From NCBI GenBank assembly GCA_033558025.1, contig JAUCEF010000006.1, positions 2,108,001-2,172,000 of the forward strand: 64,000 bases of DNA, read 5' to 3'. The notes beneath the pieces were generated by a model, which was not told the DNA's origin, ran no database searches, and was given only the letters and a program-made list of their open reading frames with translations. Made by a program: the position numbers and the translations under genes. Numbering within the stretch: the first letter of the stretch is position 1; each line of letters starts with the position of its first letter. Shown piece by piece: positions 40,136 through 50,760 of the stretch. The stretch comes from Phytophthora sp. 'mugwort'. Its lineage: Eukaryota > Oomycota > Peronosporomycetes > Peronosporales > Peronosporaceae.

Positions 40136-40440
40136 AAGTACATTACACTTTAAGCCTAGTAAGCAACCTACTTAGCTACCCTACTTGCTATTTGGGATCG
40201 ATTTGGGTCATGTGGACCCAAAATTGGGTACGAAGTATCCAATTGGTGTCCAACAAGGTCCATTTCTCGAAAGTGGGTACCCTGAAAGACCCATTTTAAT
40301 GTCCAGGAAGAAACTGATGGACATCCCGAGACGTCTCTGGGCCGAGTTGGACATTTGCAAGACCTTTCCGATGGGGTCTATACAAAAACCAAGTATACCC
40401 GATGAACCAGGTGGTGGTGAGCCCCCTACTTCTAGTGAGC
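40136..40440. other. Intergenic; nothing recognised
   Basis: A low-identity spacer lies between the pogo remnant and the tRNA-like sequence. It is open in several frames but has no motif. It contains repeated GGG-ACCC-type words (GGGTCATGTGGACCC, CAAAATTGGGTA), giving short dyads. Confidence 0.3.
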
Positions 40441-40512
40441 TCAGATAGCTCAGCTGGTTAAGCATTCAGTGTCGGACAGAAGCGGCCAGGGTTCAATCCC
40501 CGGGCCGACTAG
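40441..40512 (+). repeat. tRNA-derived sequence next to LINE 3' end
   Basis: A near-perfect A box (TAGCTCAGCTGGTTAAGC) and B box in a T arm (CCAGGGTTCAATCCCCGG) have correct spacing for a tRNA. The acceptor ends (GCTCAGA and GCCGACT) do not pair, so it is a tRNA-derived SINE head or a tRNA damaged at its 5' end. Confidence 0.5.
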
Positions 40513-41071
40513 ACCTTTCGGACGATGGTTGGGGTTTGGAAGGTTGGGATATCTGGTCTTGTGACTGGACTGGTGGTCGTGGGGGCTACTGGGCGCCGTC
40601 TCACGGGCTGTAGGCCGGGGAGCACGGTTAGACCCGGTAGTTCTTGAGAATGCCTGACCGGGCACTTCAGTAGGAGAGATGCGGGTCGTGGTCTAGAGGG
40701 GCAAAGCCTCCCAGTCGTCGTCTCATGGGCTTGTAGGCCTCGTAGTACGCGCGACTCGGGAGTGTGGCGCCGTTCTAGACCTCGATCCAAAGAGTAGTCC
40801 AGTGATTTCGTGCATGCCATAACACGCGTAAGCGTCTGTAGCGTGTCGCGTTCTTCACCCGCCTGTCCGCCAATGTGGGGCCCCGCCTGGGTTTAAAATC
40901 CACACCGCCTTCGGGTACAGCAGACATAAGGCAATGCCCGCTAAGCGATCGGCAAATGGAGCCGGGAACTTGGCGTATGGGCATGAAAGTGGTGGAGACT
41001 GAAGCCAGTAATGGCCGAGCACGCCGGCGGCGGATTGTAAGACATCAGGATGAAGCCTTGAGCTTGTGGCC

Positions 41072-44000
41072 TTACCTTCGGGCCACAGGCGTCTCTTCCC
41101 GGCTACGGTTCAACATGGCCGCGGGAAAGGAGCCCCGCTGACGGGTTTCCACCCCGCGATCGCTTGGATCTGCAGTCGTGAAGGGCGCCAACGCTCCGGA
41201 CGTCTCTTCCCTGTCGTGGTTCAACATGTCCGCGAGTAAGGAGTCCCGCTGACGGTCTTCCGCCTCGTGGTCGCTTGGGCCATTGTCGTCGAAGGGTGCC
41301 GACACAGGCAGTCCTCGCAATAAGGTGTGTAGTTGCCTACTCACCTGCGTGGACTGTCTTATTGCTTGCGCCTGAGTTGCCTGCCATAAGGCAGCAACAT
41401 GAAGGTCAATCAGGGCGTGCACCCGAGCCTTGACGCCGATGAGACTTGGTTCATACTCGTGGAAGCGGATGTCATTGCGGTGCGTCCATAGGCAGCGAAG
41501 TACCACAACACTCACTATGTGGAAGACCGCAAAGAGGCTGTAGCCAAAGTCCTTTTTGGCTCGGGGCGTAGGCATGATGTCCGCGAAGTAGACCACAGTC
41601 GCCCACTCAATGGAAGACTCAAATTACTGCTGGAACACCTCAAGCCATTCCGCCCATCGGTTGCCGCAAAGTCACAATACCAAAAGAGATGGGAGACGGT
41701 TTCAATGACCCCAAACCCATGATGGCAGCGAGTCATACCGCTTTGCAGGTGCTGCAGCCTAAAGCCCACCCAAAGTGCGTTGTGCTGAAGTCTGTACAGC
41801 AAGTCCGCGTTCACTGGTAGTACATGCTTGTTCATCTTTAGGTCCCTGCCCCATACATTTGCGGGAGGCGCTTGTTCAAGGCCAAGTGCAGTCGTTGGCA
41901 GGCCGGGTACCTTGTACTGAACCAGGAGCTTGCGCATTAACGACACCGTGAGATCAGCGACTTCATAGCCACTGAAGATCCAAGTATGGAGTGCGCAGCC
42001 GTAGTGTGGCTTGGGGCGGGGTCCAATGGGCATGTTGGCCAACGGTCGTAACAGCGAGTCAGTCTTAGTTAAGAAAGATCCGCAGAAGCTCACGCTGTTA
42101 GCACGCCCAGGCTGGCCATGCTCACGGATGGTTTGGGATAGCTTGGCGGCTTGAGGCGGGTATCCACTAAGCTCAAACAAGTCAGATATCCAATAAACCT
42201 AAGCGAATAAGGTCTTGGACAATGCCCAGGTTTGCGGTTCGCATGGACTTGGGCGTCTTGGTTGCAGTCGTGATATCAACATTGTCCGGCAGCGGCATTA
42301 TCAACTTGTCAAACTTGGTCATGTTGCGAGTGATCTTGGGGCGCAGTTTGGTGTTCCAAAGGAAGAGAACATGATGCCAATACAAACCAAGCGGTCCCCA
42401 TCGTCTTAGCCGTCGAGACACCACATAATGAGGGCTGTTCCAGACCGGCGCGTACAGGATGTCAAAGTCGCGTCCCCAAGGTTTCATCACGGAGTCAAAC
42501 AGCGCAATGACTGGGGCGGCCCATGAGGGTACATCATCCGGTGACTGACGTACGGCCATGAGCAGCTTGCAGAGCATGTATAGTTGGAGTCCCTCGATCA
42601 TCGTTTTCACAGGCGTTAAGCCGAGGCCTCCCATGTGCATGAGCAACGTCCACCAAGCTCGGGGCACGATGTTCGATGTAGAAGACAGGGTCATGTCCTG
42701 GACTGGGTCTTGGAAACCAGCTTCAGGTATGTAGCAGACACTGGCCGTGTACCAGAGAACAGGCAAGATGACCTGTTGTAGGATGACCGCTTGTCCTCGC
42801 AGAGTGCGTACCCGGTACTTCCACAGTGAACGTCTTGTCTGCATGTCCGCCAATATGTGCTGTACCCGTGCCGTGTCTGTGACCTTGGGACCGTAGTATA
42901 TACCAAGCAGTTTGGCCGAGTCGTTGTTCCCAACAACCTTTAGTCCCAATTGCTGTAGTGCCTTACGGATGCTGTCGGTTACACTGTTCCAGGGGTGGAA
43001 CGGCAGCACCACGGTCTTGTTCTTGTTTAGCTCCATGCCCGACGCCTCACAGAAGAGATCCACCAAGTCCAGTAGACGCTGAGTATCCCGCAGGTCCCTC
43101 CGTCGTCCAGTGCAGTCATCAGCAAAGCTGATAATGGTATGGACCACCGAAGAGTCTCCACACCGAAGTCCAGCGTCCTTCATCTTGGCGGGAATCAAGT
43201 TCAGCATAGGTTCCGCGTAAAGCACGAACAGACCGGGGAGAGAGAGGGTCTCCTTGCCGCACGCCTCTCCCTAATTCAAAGGGCGAAAGTGGGCTACAGT
43301 TGAATAGTAGCGCCACCAAAGCCCCAGGAAACATCACTCATACCCAGCGACGAAACACTTCGACGAAGCTGAAGTGCTCGAGGATCATGTCAAGGGCATT
43401 CCACACCACGCTGTCGAAGGCCTTGGCAAAGTCAACCAAGATAGCACCAGCCACCGCGTCATCGTCTTCATACACTTTCATGAGTGCTTGAAGCCACAGG
43501 TGAGCATGACGAATATGCGCCCAGGCACAAAGCCATACTGGTCAGAAAATAGGAGACTATCTAAGACAGTTCCCAGACGCTATGCCAGTATCTTGGGGCC
43601 CAGCTTGGCATCGACGTTGAGGAGGGTAATGGGTCTGTAGTTCCCAGGCTCTTTACGATCTCCCTTCTTGTATAGCAAGCAGACTTGGCCGCGACGCTGG
43701 AACTTGGACATCCTGCCTTTCTCCAGTTGAGCCGCGTAGACAATCTCCATGATACGGCTCCAAAGCGGCACAGCAGTTAGGTAGTAGGCCAGGGGTATCC
43801 CATCGGGTCCTGGTGCCTTCCCCGACGACGTATGCTTGATAGCCCAGTAGAAGTCATTTGCTGTGAGTGGACTGTCAAGATAGGCAGCTCGCTTCGGCGT
43901 CAGATGCTTGGTCGTGTGTTCAAGGATCTGGGCCAGCTTGATGCGATCCCATTTCGGCTTGTCATGATGGAACTCCCTTGAAGGTGAACGATAGATCCCG

Positions 44001-45270
44001 GACCAAAACTGGTTGAACTCCTGGCACATGACTTCCAACTCCTCCGGCGAATTGACAGGAATCGGAGTGTTGTGCAGGGTCTGAGGCGGTCGGAAGAAGT
44101 ACCTGGTACCTCGCTCAGAATCATGGAGGTCGGAGGCAAACTTCTTCTTCGATGCGTAAACCTTTTTCACCTCCATCTTGACCTGCAATAGTGCCCTCTT
44201 TTCAGTCAGTCGCCGGCGTTGATCATCGGTAGGCTCCTTCGCTTGGCGGTGCTGCAGAACATTGATTTCCAGGTGCAGTTCCTCAAGTTCACGCTGGCGA
44301 GCATTCTTCCGGGATTCGAATAACTCGTGCGGAAGATGCTGTCGCGACGCTTGTGCTCGTCGAGTAGGCAGCCCGGGTTCTAGTGGGAGTCCGTTGGTGC
44401 ATGGAGCATGTCTGCCAACTTGATCAGCGATTTTTGGAGGTATTGTTGCGCTTCAGGAAGCTGGATGACCCATTCTGGGCAGCGCCAGGGGGTCTCTTAG
44501 CCGGCCGAAAGATAGCAGATCCAAGTCGAAAGTCGATGCCGCAGTGGTCACCCATATTGGAGCGGTTGCGAAAGTCGTGCAGAATTCCCTGTACGGCCGA
44601 GTGGAAGAGCTGGGAGCTTAGCATCACGTAGTCTAACCTTGAGCTGGAGTTGGGGCTGGTGAACTCGACGAGCGTCGGATGTTCCAGCCGTCATGCATCC
44701 GCAACGTTGATAGCTTGCCTCCAGTCCAGCAGCTCGGTTCGTCCCCGCGGCCGATTCCGGTCGGTGTGGTTGGCTTGGTCCAGTTGGCTTGACATCACCG
44801 TGTTGAAGTCGCCCATGACAATGTGCAGCACATCATCGTCGAAGTCTCTTGGAAGGTGCTTAAAGAAGGTTGGCCGCTTCTGGCCTTTAACGGGTGCATA
44901 CACCACATGAATGTACGTCTCTTTCAAGTCCAGAGTGCCTCGTAGTAGTAAGTACCGATCCATCATATCAGCCGAGCTAACATGACGGAGGGTAACGTCT
45001 TGCATATCTTGAACAGGGCATGTCGGCGTGAGTAGTAAGCCCACACCAGCGTACCCTGTGTATGTAGTCATATGTTCTTGCGACCAAAAGCTGGAATTAA
45101 ACCGCGAGGTTTGCCTCCAGATCTGTTTCAAGCGCTGGTAGTTGAAGGGCCCGGTGAAGCACTTCTCCTGAAGACCGATCATGTGAAAGGTCTTAGAGAA
45201 GTACTGCAGCGAGCTCCTTGAGGTCCGGTTCATGCCGTTAGCGTTCAGCGAGAACCCTCTCAGGGCCCAA
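41072..45270 (-). pseudogene. LINE ORF2: APE endonuclease and reverse transcriptase
   Basis: The start region reads GFSLNANGMNRTS. The endonuclease follows with IGLQEKCF, GYAGVGLLL, HVVYAPVKGQ and MGDFNTVM (45233-44691), then its C-terminal part MLSSQLFHS...DHCGIDF (44627-44424). The reverse transcriptase follows with SSGKAPGPDGIPLAYY, LYKKGDRKEPGNYRPITLLN (44188-43580), GVRQGDPLSP (about 43270) and HTIISFADDCT (about 43135, the FADD catalytic motif). The later part has CHHGFGVIETVSHLFWYC (about 41690), the terminal zinc-binding motif of such LINEs. The parts lie in at least four frames, so the protein cannot be made. Intact ORF2 nicks DNA and copies the element RNA at the nick. Confidence 0.85.
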
Positions 45271-45318
45271 TTCCCATTAGAGAGAAGGGCTACCCGAGTT
45301 GGCTACTGCAGAAGCCGC

Positions 45319-47188
45319 TTACTGGAGATCAGCGATGCATTGGCGTAAGTCGTCCGGCAACGGGCCATTAAGGAGTCGAGTTGCCAACGGCGAGGTTACC
45401 AGTACCCCTAGGGTGCGATCGTTCCAGGGGTGCCACATCGGATGGGGCAGCGTAGTAGCTTCTTGTTGGATTAGAGCGCAGACCTTGACCGGATCCATAT
45501 AGATGCTTGGAGCAATCACTTGCAACGCAAGATCAAACTCGGCCAGTCGCGTTTGGAGCCAGAACTCGTTTGGGGTAGAGCAAAAGCTCTGCAGCACGAC
45601 TTCTGGGCTTAGGTCGTCAGCGTCCGGGAAGAGCTCGGCCAACTTGTTCTTGAGCGAGTAGTCCTTCGCCGAGGAGTCTAGCTTCGTGGAGATCATTCGG
45701 AGTACTGCGTGGCCAAACGTCTTGCTGCGAAGATGCTGATAGTTACCGGGAGCCGAGGTGTCTAATAAAAAGCGATGGACGCTAGGTTGGGCTTGGATCC
45801 CGTACAAGCTGCTATCGGCATCTGAGGTGTTCGAGAACTCCGTCAGATACGATTCGATGACGTCGCAGAGGTCATTTGAGGGTGATCGTCTCTGCAGGGT
45901 ACTTGATCGCAGCGCTGTTGAGTATCTTTTCGGCAGGCTTGGACAGCTTGACATACGAGGCAACCGGGGAGGGCGGGATCTGAGTACTGTCCCATAGAGT
46001 CATATCCTGATCAGGTGGGACATTGCCACCATCTCCCTCACTCAGCCACTCATACTGGTTGGTGGATGCCAGTACTGGATAGCCAGTCTGGGACGGGGTA
46101 GTTCCCTTGTCTTGGCCGTGGAAGTGGACATCTTGCCAAAGACAAGTTCCTTGGCGCGCAAGATACTCGCCGGCTCCCGGTCCGTTCGCTTGATCGAGCC
46201 AGTGGGAAATTTGGAGGTTCTTCGTCCGACGGCCAGATAGAATTGGGCTGGACTGTGATCTCGTCTCCGACAGTTTCTCCTTTAACACCTTCCATAGCGC
46301 TGCCTGAACTGGCTTCCGAGTCACTTCCGAGCCATTAGGCTCGGATGGCTCGTACACGGCGTCCGACGTTACCATAGGCGTGCCATTGGCTTCGGCGCTC
46401 GTGGCAACAGCAGGCTTCGAAGAAGCCTGATGTGCCGCATGGTCGACCGACTTAGATAATGATGGGTGAGCCTTGCGTTTCTCGTGCATCGCCTTCAGGA
46501 AGGGCGGCGTGCCGTGGTTGAACGCGCGGATGCGGTGATTGACCACCGCGTATCCATGGTCACCGAACTTGATTTCTCGCAACGGCGTCGTTGGCGTAAG
46601 CATCAGCGACTCGGGCGGGGACTTGTGGTTAAAGTACACTCGGCGGCTGCGTGACTTCAGACCGCGGATCGTACGACTAGGGCAGATGAACACCGGTGGT
46701 ATCCCATGTGCGGCGAACCAGTCGTAGGTCTCGCTGTCATCGGCCTTGTCAGGCAGGCGCTGCAAGTCGACATAGTACCAGCTGGAGTACTAGGAGTACG
46801 GTTGAACCCGATAGTTCGGTCGCAGATCGACAGCGTCTGGCCACCCAACTTGGATGCAATAGCTTGATCAGTGCATACAATGCTGATGCCAGCGTTCCGG
46901 ATGGTCTGAAATCGCGCAGATGGCTGACGTTGGCCGACCAGATGGCCGGTTGCGTATCCGATCCAGCGAGGTCATGATCTCCGTATCAGAGAACGTGGCG
47001 GTCAGGTCTCGCGCAGGAATCCACATGGAGTAGGTCAACGCACTCGAGACGAGCTGGGGAACTCCACGTAGAGCAGCTGCTTTCTTGTCATCAGCGTTGC
47101 GCTCGGGATCCAACATAGCCTTTTCCGCTGACGCGAGCGCGTCATCGGTGGGCAACGAGAACTCGACCTGTGGGCCTTGTTTCGCCAC
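45319..47188 (-). pseudogene. LINE ORF1-like protein, frameshifted
   Basis: Three overlapping minus frames follow each other: 47188-46868 (VEFSLPTDDALASAEKAML), a bridge around 46848-46765 with LGGQTLSICDRTIGFNR, 46765-45872 (YDWFAAHGIPPVFICPSRTI, SRRVYFNHKSPPESLML) and 45963-45319 (LPDDLRQCIADLQ end). A substitution of frame is needed near 46860, 46780 and 45900. The segment with 'PPVF..P....+..S..V+F' is like the RNA-binding part of oomycete LINE ORF1 proteins. This assignment rests mostly on its position upstream of ORF2. Confidence 0.6.
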
Positions 47189-47190
47189 TC

Positions 47191-47699
47191 AGCATGCCAA
47201 GTCTAGTCACGACAGGGAGCCGCCATGATGATGGGCTGCGAAGGCTGACGGACCAGTTCGGGCGTTTCTTCTTCCAACTGCTCTCTCGCAGCTGTCACGT
47301 TCCCCCCTTTACGGCAGGGCTAGGCCGCACTCCTCTGACCTCCTAGGGCCACAGGCGCAAACTCGGCAACAGCTTCAAGGGAGCGGCTCGATTGGGAGTC
47401 GCGACGACTTAGTTCTTCGGCGGCGGCAGCACGACGGCTTAGCGTGGTGGTGGTGTCACGGCGCGGGGCGGGGTCTTAGGGTCCGGTAGTCAGGTGAGGC
47501 GACAGCACGACAGATAGGCTGAGGTGGCAAAACGACAACACGGGACTGGATGGACCGAAGCTTGAAAGGGCAGTAGCAGGTATGGACCTGTCTACGTGCA
47601 CTTGTGGGGTAGCCGGGAAATTGCAAACTGGCATTCGACTCCAGAGGTTAAGTCATATGCTGCGTCAATAAATGTCGTCTTGATGAAATTCCTCCAAAC
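47191..47699. other. 5' flank of the LINE, no gene recognised
   Basis: A G/C-rich stretch with CGGCGGCGGCAG and GGTGGTGGTG runs (about 47408-47455) may be the 5' UTR of the LINE. No open frame has a motif. Confidence 0.3.
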
Positions 47700-48034
47700 G
47701 CCACATCGGGTTGCCAACCGGCGGATGTAGCCTAGAACTTCTTCCCGTTCAAGTCTGGCTTGCGGAAGTGCTGGCTTGAGAACATGTAGTTGCAGCTTCA
47801 TAAACCACGAGAAGAAGGTGTCATGTTCAAGTTAGAGGTGCCTCGTCGTCCAAAAATGTGCAGACAGATATGCAGCAGCTGGGAAGGACTAAGCGCTCAG
47901 ACGATCGCGAATGGCTACAAGAAATCCTGCTTGCAGCTTCATGATGACGTTCTTGCCGCTGCGTCCCTAGTGGATGAGCTGCAACAACTTTCTCTGGTGG
48001 GGTTGATCGTCGCCGATGACCAAGACCCACTTTG
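47700..48034 (+). mobile_element. Second pogo/DDE_1 transposase C-terminal trace
   Basis: The frame reads MCRQICSSWEGLSAQTIANG, YKKSCLQLHDDV and LVDELQQLSLV. This resembles the C-terminal part of pogo-like transposases (W..LS..TI.N.+KK). The upstream DDE blocks are not readable. Confidence 0.35.
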
Positions 48035-48146
48035 ATCGTATTGAGGAAGCAGCAGTGTAATCATAGAATTTTACTCTACACTGCTAAATTGAACTATTTT
48101 TTTTAATATGGGTTGATACAGGATGTAATGTACTAATGAATATTGG

Positions 48147-49620
48147 GTGCAGTTCTCTACATGCGAAATACGGTACGTGGACTCACTAGGATCTGGTCGT
48201 CTACCATGGACTTCTGTCGTAGACTCAAGCCTGGAAGCAAGCCCTAGTCAAGTAGCTTCAACCTCTTCTGTCGAAGCCAAAGAGGGAAAGAATAGGAGTG
48301 CGCCGATTCAGGACGACGTATGCGAAGAGAAGTCTGCACCCACAACCGTTGCCAACACCGGATTTGTACCGGATGTACCCAAAATCGTACCGAGAAAAAA
48401 TAATACTGCACCGAAGACTTCCGAGCCGGTACGAATGAGAAGCCGATTACCTTTTGCGTCACCGCCACACACACGTGGTATATCTCGTTGCGATACCCCG
48501 GCTCGCTGAAAGTAAAGAGCTCAAAGCTGCTAAAGCTCTTGGGATAAAGATCCGAGACGAGAAGGAAACGCGCAAGGTGGCACTATCCGATATTTCAGCT
48601 TTGTTGAGCGAAGCATAAAGTGTGCGCGGTGCGAAGCCCATGTATGACGCTCTCGATATAGCAGACTTGGAAGTGAAGGGCACGCTATCCGTGCGTCCGT
48701 ACATGTTGGACAGAGGGTGCCTACAATAACTGGCTTCCTCAACTGGACAAAATATGTGCGGCCATGAACGCGATCAAGAATACTGACAACTACAACCTCC
48801 TGGCACATTGGGAAGACTATGGGTCAGCTTGATCAACTGTAGACTATGGCGAAAACTATCGAGGCACGAAAAAAAAATCAGTTTCGTCTAGCACAGTTCA
48901 CGCTGGACTGGATCGACAGTGTTAAGTGGCAGATGAACGAGTTGACCGAGCCGTTCAATGACACTTGCGATATTACAAAGGTAAGGGTGCTTCAGCTTGC
49001 GAGTGAGCATTGAATACCTGACTAGAGTTTGTGTTAATCCTTGTTTAGGGAGAGTACAAGGAGACAGCGGAGACGATGAATTTGGCTACGATTCGCGTCA
49101 GTGGGGAGCCGCATGGGTTGTTCGACTTTCGCGAAAATCTGTGGCTGCACAGTACATCCATCATTACCAACATGATAGCGCTGAAGACACGTATGCACAT
49201 GTCGGCGTGATAAATCCAATTTATCACGAACTGGCAGCATTCGGCGCGAAGGAGCGCAACCTGGTGGATTGGGAGGCTTGGATCAGCTAAATGAACGCCT
49301 CATCTGCATTATTAATCTCGGCCATCACTTGGGAGCGTTTCTCCTGAACAAGACAACAAAATACTGCTACGTGTTTGACCCGCTCCAGCTCGCCACTGGA
49401 TTTGAAGAAATCCGGACAGGTGTACGTGCCACAATTGAGCCCCTTCTGGCCATGAAGGACGAGATCACATACGAAGAGGTCACACCTGCTTGGAAAAAGA
49501 TGGCAGCTTCTGTGGTGTGTGGTGTCTTGCTATTCTCGAGCTGAAGCTATCTTGTCACACATGGAACGACACTCTCTACGAGGTGCTGCCTTACCTATGC
49601 ATGCGTTTTCTTGTTAAGGT
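48147..49620 (+). pseudogene. Ulp1-like cysteine protease (C48) gene, decayed
   Basis: The C-terminal part shows the C48 order of motifs: LWLHSTSIITNMIAL (W-L-x-D/S entry block, about 49130), INLGHHLGAFLLNKTTKYCY (catalytic His, about 49310-49370), VFDPLQ (catalytic Asp, about 49373) and TPAWKKMAASVVCGVLLFS (active-site region, about 49485-49540). The expected DGSSCG is replaced by AASVVCG. The upstream part (48147-48600) has a Ser/Pro-rich frame and ALGIKIRDEKETRKVALSDI. There are many stops between. Genes of this type are often carried by MULE or other transposons in plants and oomycetes. A free host SUMO protease is less likely. Confidence 0.6.
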
Positions 49621-50760
49621 CATTGGCCTCCAGCAGACTGCCATGGTCCACAATTGAAACCGCCTCGAGTAAGACGACTGATTCGAGTCAACCGACTCAC
49701 ACGAGATGATAGTAGTATTGTAACAGCAGCTTCAATTTGAATACAAGTGTCTCTATGATATGTGGACCTGCATCTTTTGCATTTGGTGTTGTAACCGGAA
49801 ACGAAACCAAATACGCACCGTTGTATTGCTTGCGGCCACGTTTCCGCGAAAACGACCAAGTCGGAAAGTTCCCAATATAGAAAAACTGTATGACGATTCC
49901 TACCTCGGATCCGTCATTTAAACGTATACTTCCCCATCTTATAAATATGGCCGTAAACACATGGTCCGTTCTGGTCCGGCTTCCAGTGACTTACAGTTCC
50001 GTTCTCAATAGCGTACTGCATGCGTTTATTAGACGGGTATTACGTGTTCAAACCATCAGCACCTCGTAATTTTGGTTTGCTTCGGCTGAAGGTTTACTTC
50101 AAACCAATAGATTGCACCTTGGTTGGTTTGGTTTGTTCTAGGCGTGGGTTTAATAATCTCAAATTAGTAGTATTTACTAATAGAAGAAACTTCACTCTAC
50201 TGATTGTAGTGGAGCACACGGATGAGCCCAGCATGGTAACAGGCGAGTACAGCGAGCAACAAGCGAAGGCAAAGCCGCTGGGTATTTTAGGGTTTTGTAT
50301 CCAGAAGGATCACTATTAGGACAATGGTTGCTGAGGCCGGAAGGTTAGGAACTTAGCAAGATCGATCCGTTGGTTCGCATCCTGGTCACTGATTGGAAGA
50401 AAAACTGTGTTTCGTGCATATCGACCTTCTGGGAAGAGCCGCACGCTAGGATAGGCGGCACCTAGTAACATTGGTTGTTCAGATCCAAGAGGCAGCACGG
50501 AAGGCACATCTTCCAAGGCCTTTCGCCGGTGTGGCCAGGCTAAACGGCAGTAGGGAAGTAATTTGCGCGAGTGTGAGGCCTCATTTTGCAAAATCTGCTT
50601 CGTGGTCAAGACCCTCCTCCCTGTCCTGTTCGCTTTCTTCTGAGCTACTTCTAAACCTGCCCCATCGGTTTCAATTATCAACTCTTATATTAAGCCGTAC
50701 GACGCGAGTTCGAGCTCTTCAATCGACGCACCACTTCTAACCGAGAGTGGGGGATATCCG
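49621..50760. other. Intergenic; contains a repeat shared with 60.7 kb
   Basis: No gene is visible. The repeat at 50162-50303 is listed separately. A short word GGTTTGGTTTGTTCTAGGCG (about 50125) recurs with small changes at about 55841 (TTGGTTTGGTTTGTTTCTGG), suggesting another low-copy repeat. Confidence 0.35.
50162..50303. repeat. Interspersed repeat, copy 1
   Basis: This matches 60690-60842 in the same orientation, with shared words GTGGAGCAC, GGCGAGTAC, GAGCAACAA, GCCGCTG and TATCCAG. On the minus strand both copies keep the same reading frame (RLLL.VLA.YH.G..RVLH), so it comes from a coding element that I cannot name. Confidence 0.6.

Larger units (their letters stand above)
40513..47190 (-). 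mobile_element. Non-LTR retrotransposon (LINE with APE endonuclease), about 6.7 kb, inactive
   Basis: A long minus-strand element has two coding regions (ORF1 at 47188-45319, ORF2 at about 45270-41072), followed by ~560 bp of 3' region that ends near the tRNA-like sequence. Multiple frameshifts disable both. No poly(A) tail or target duplication was identified at the left end. The order APE-RT-cysteine/histidine motif fits the L1/Tx1-like group, but the clade is uncertain. Confidence 0.8.

Noticed and set aside
40441..40512. Functional tRNA gene
   Set aside because: The A and B boxes are good, but the acceptor stem does not pair and no clean anticodon arm can be drawn.
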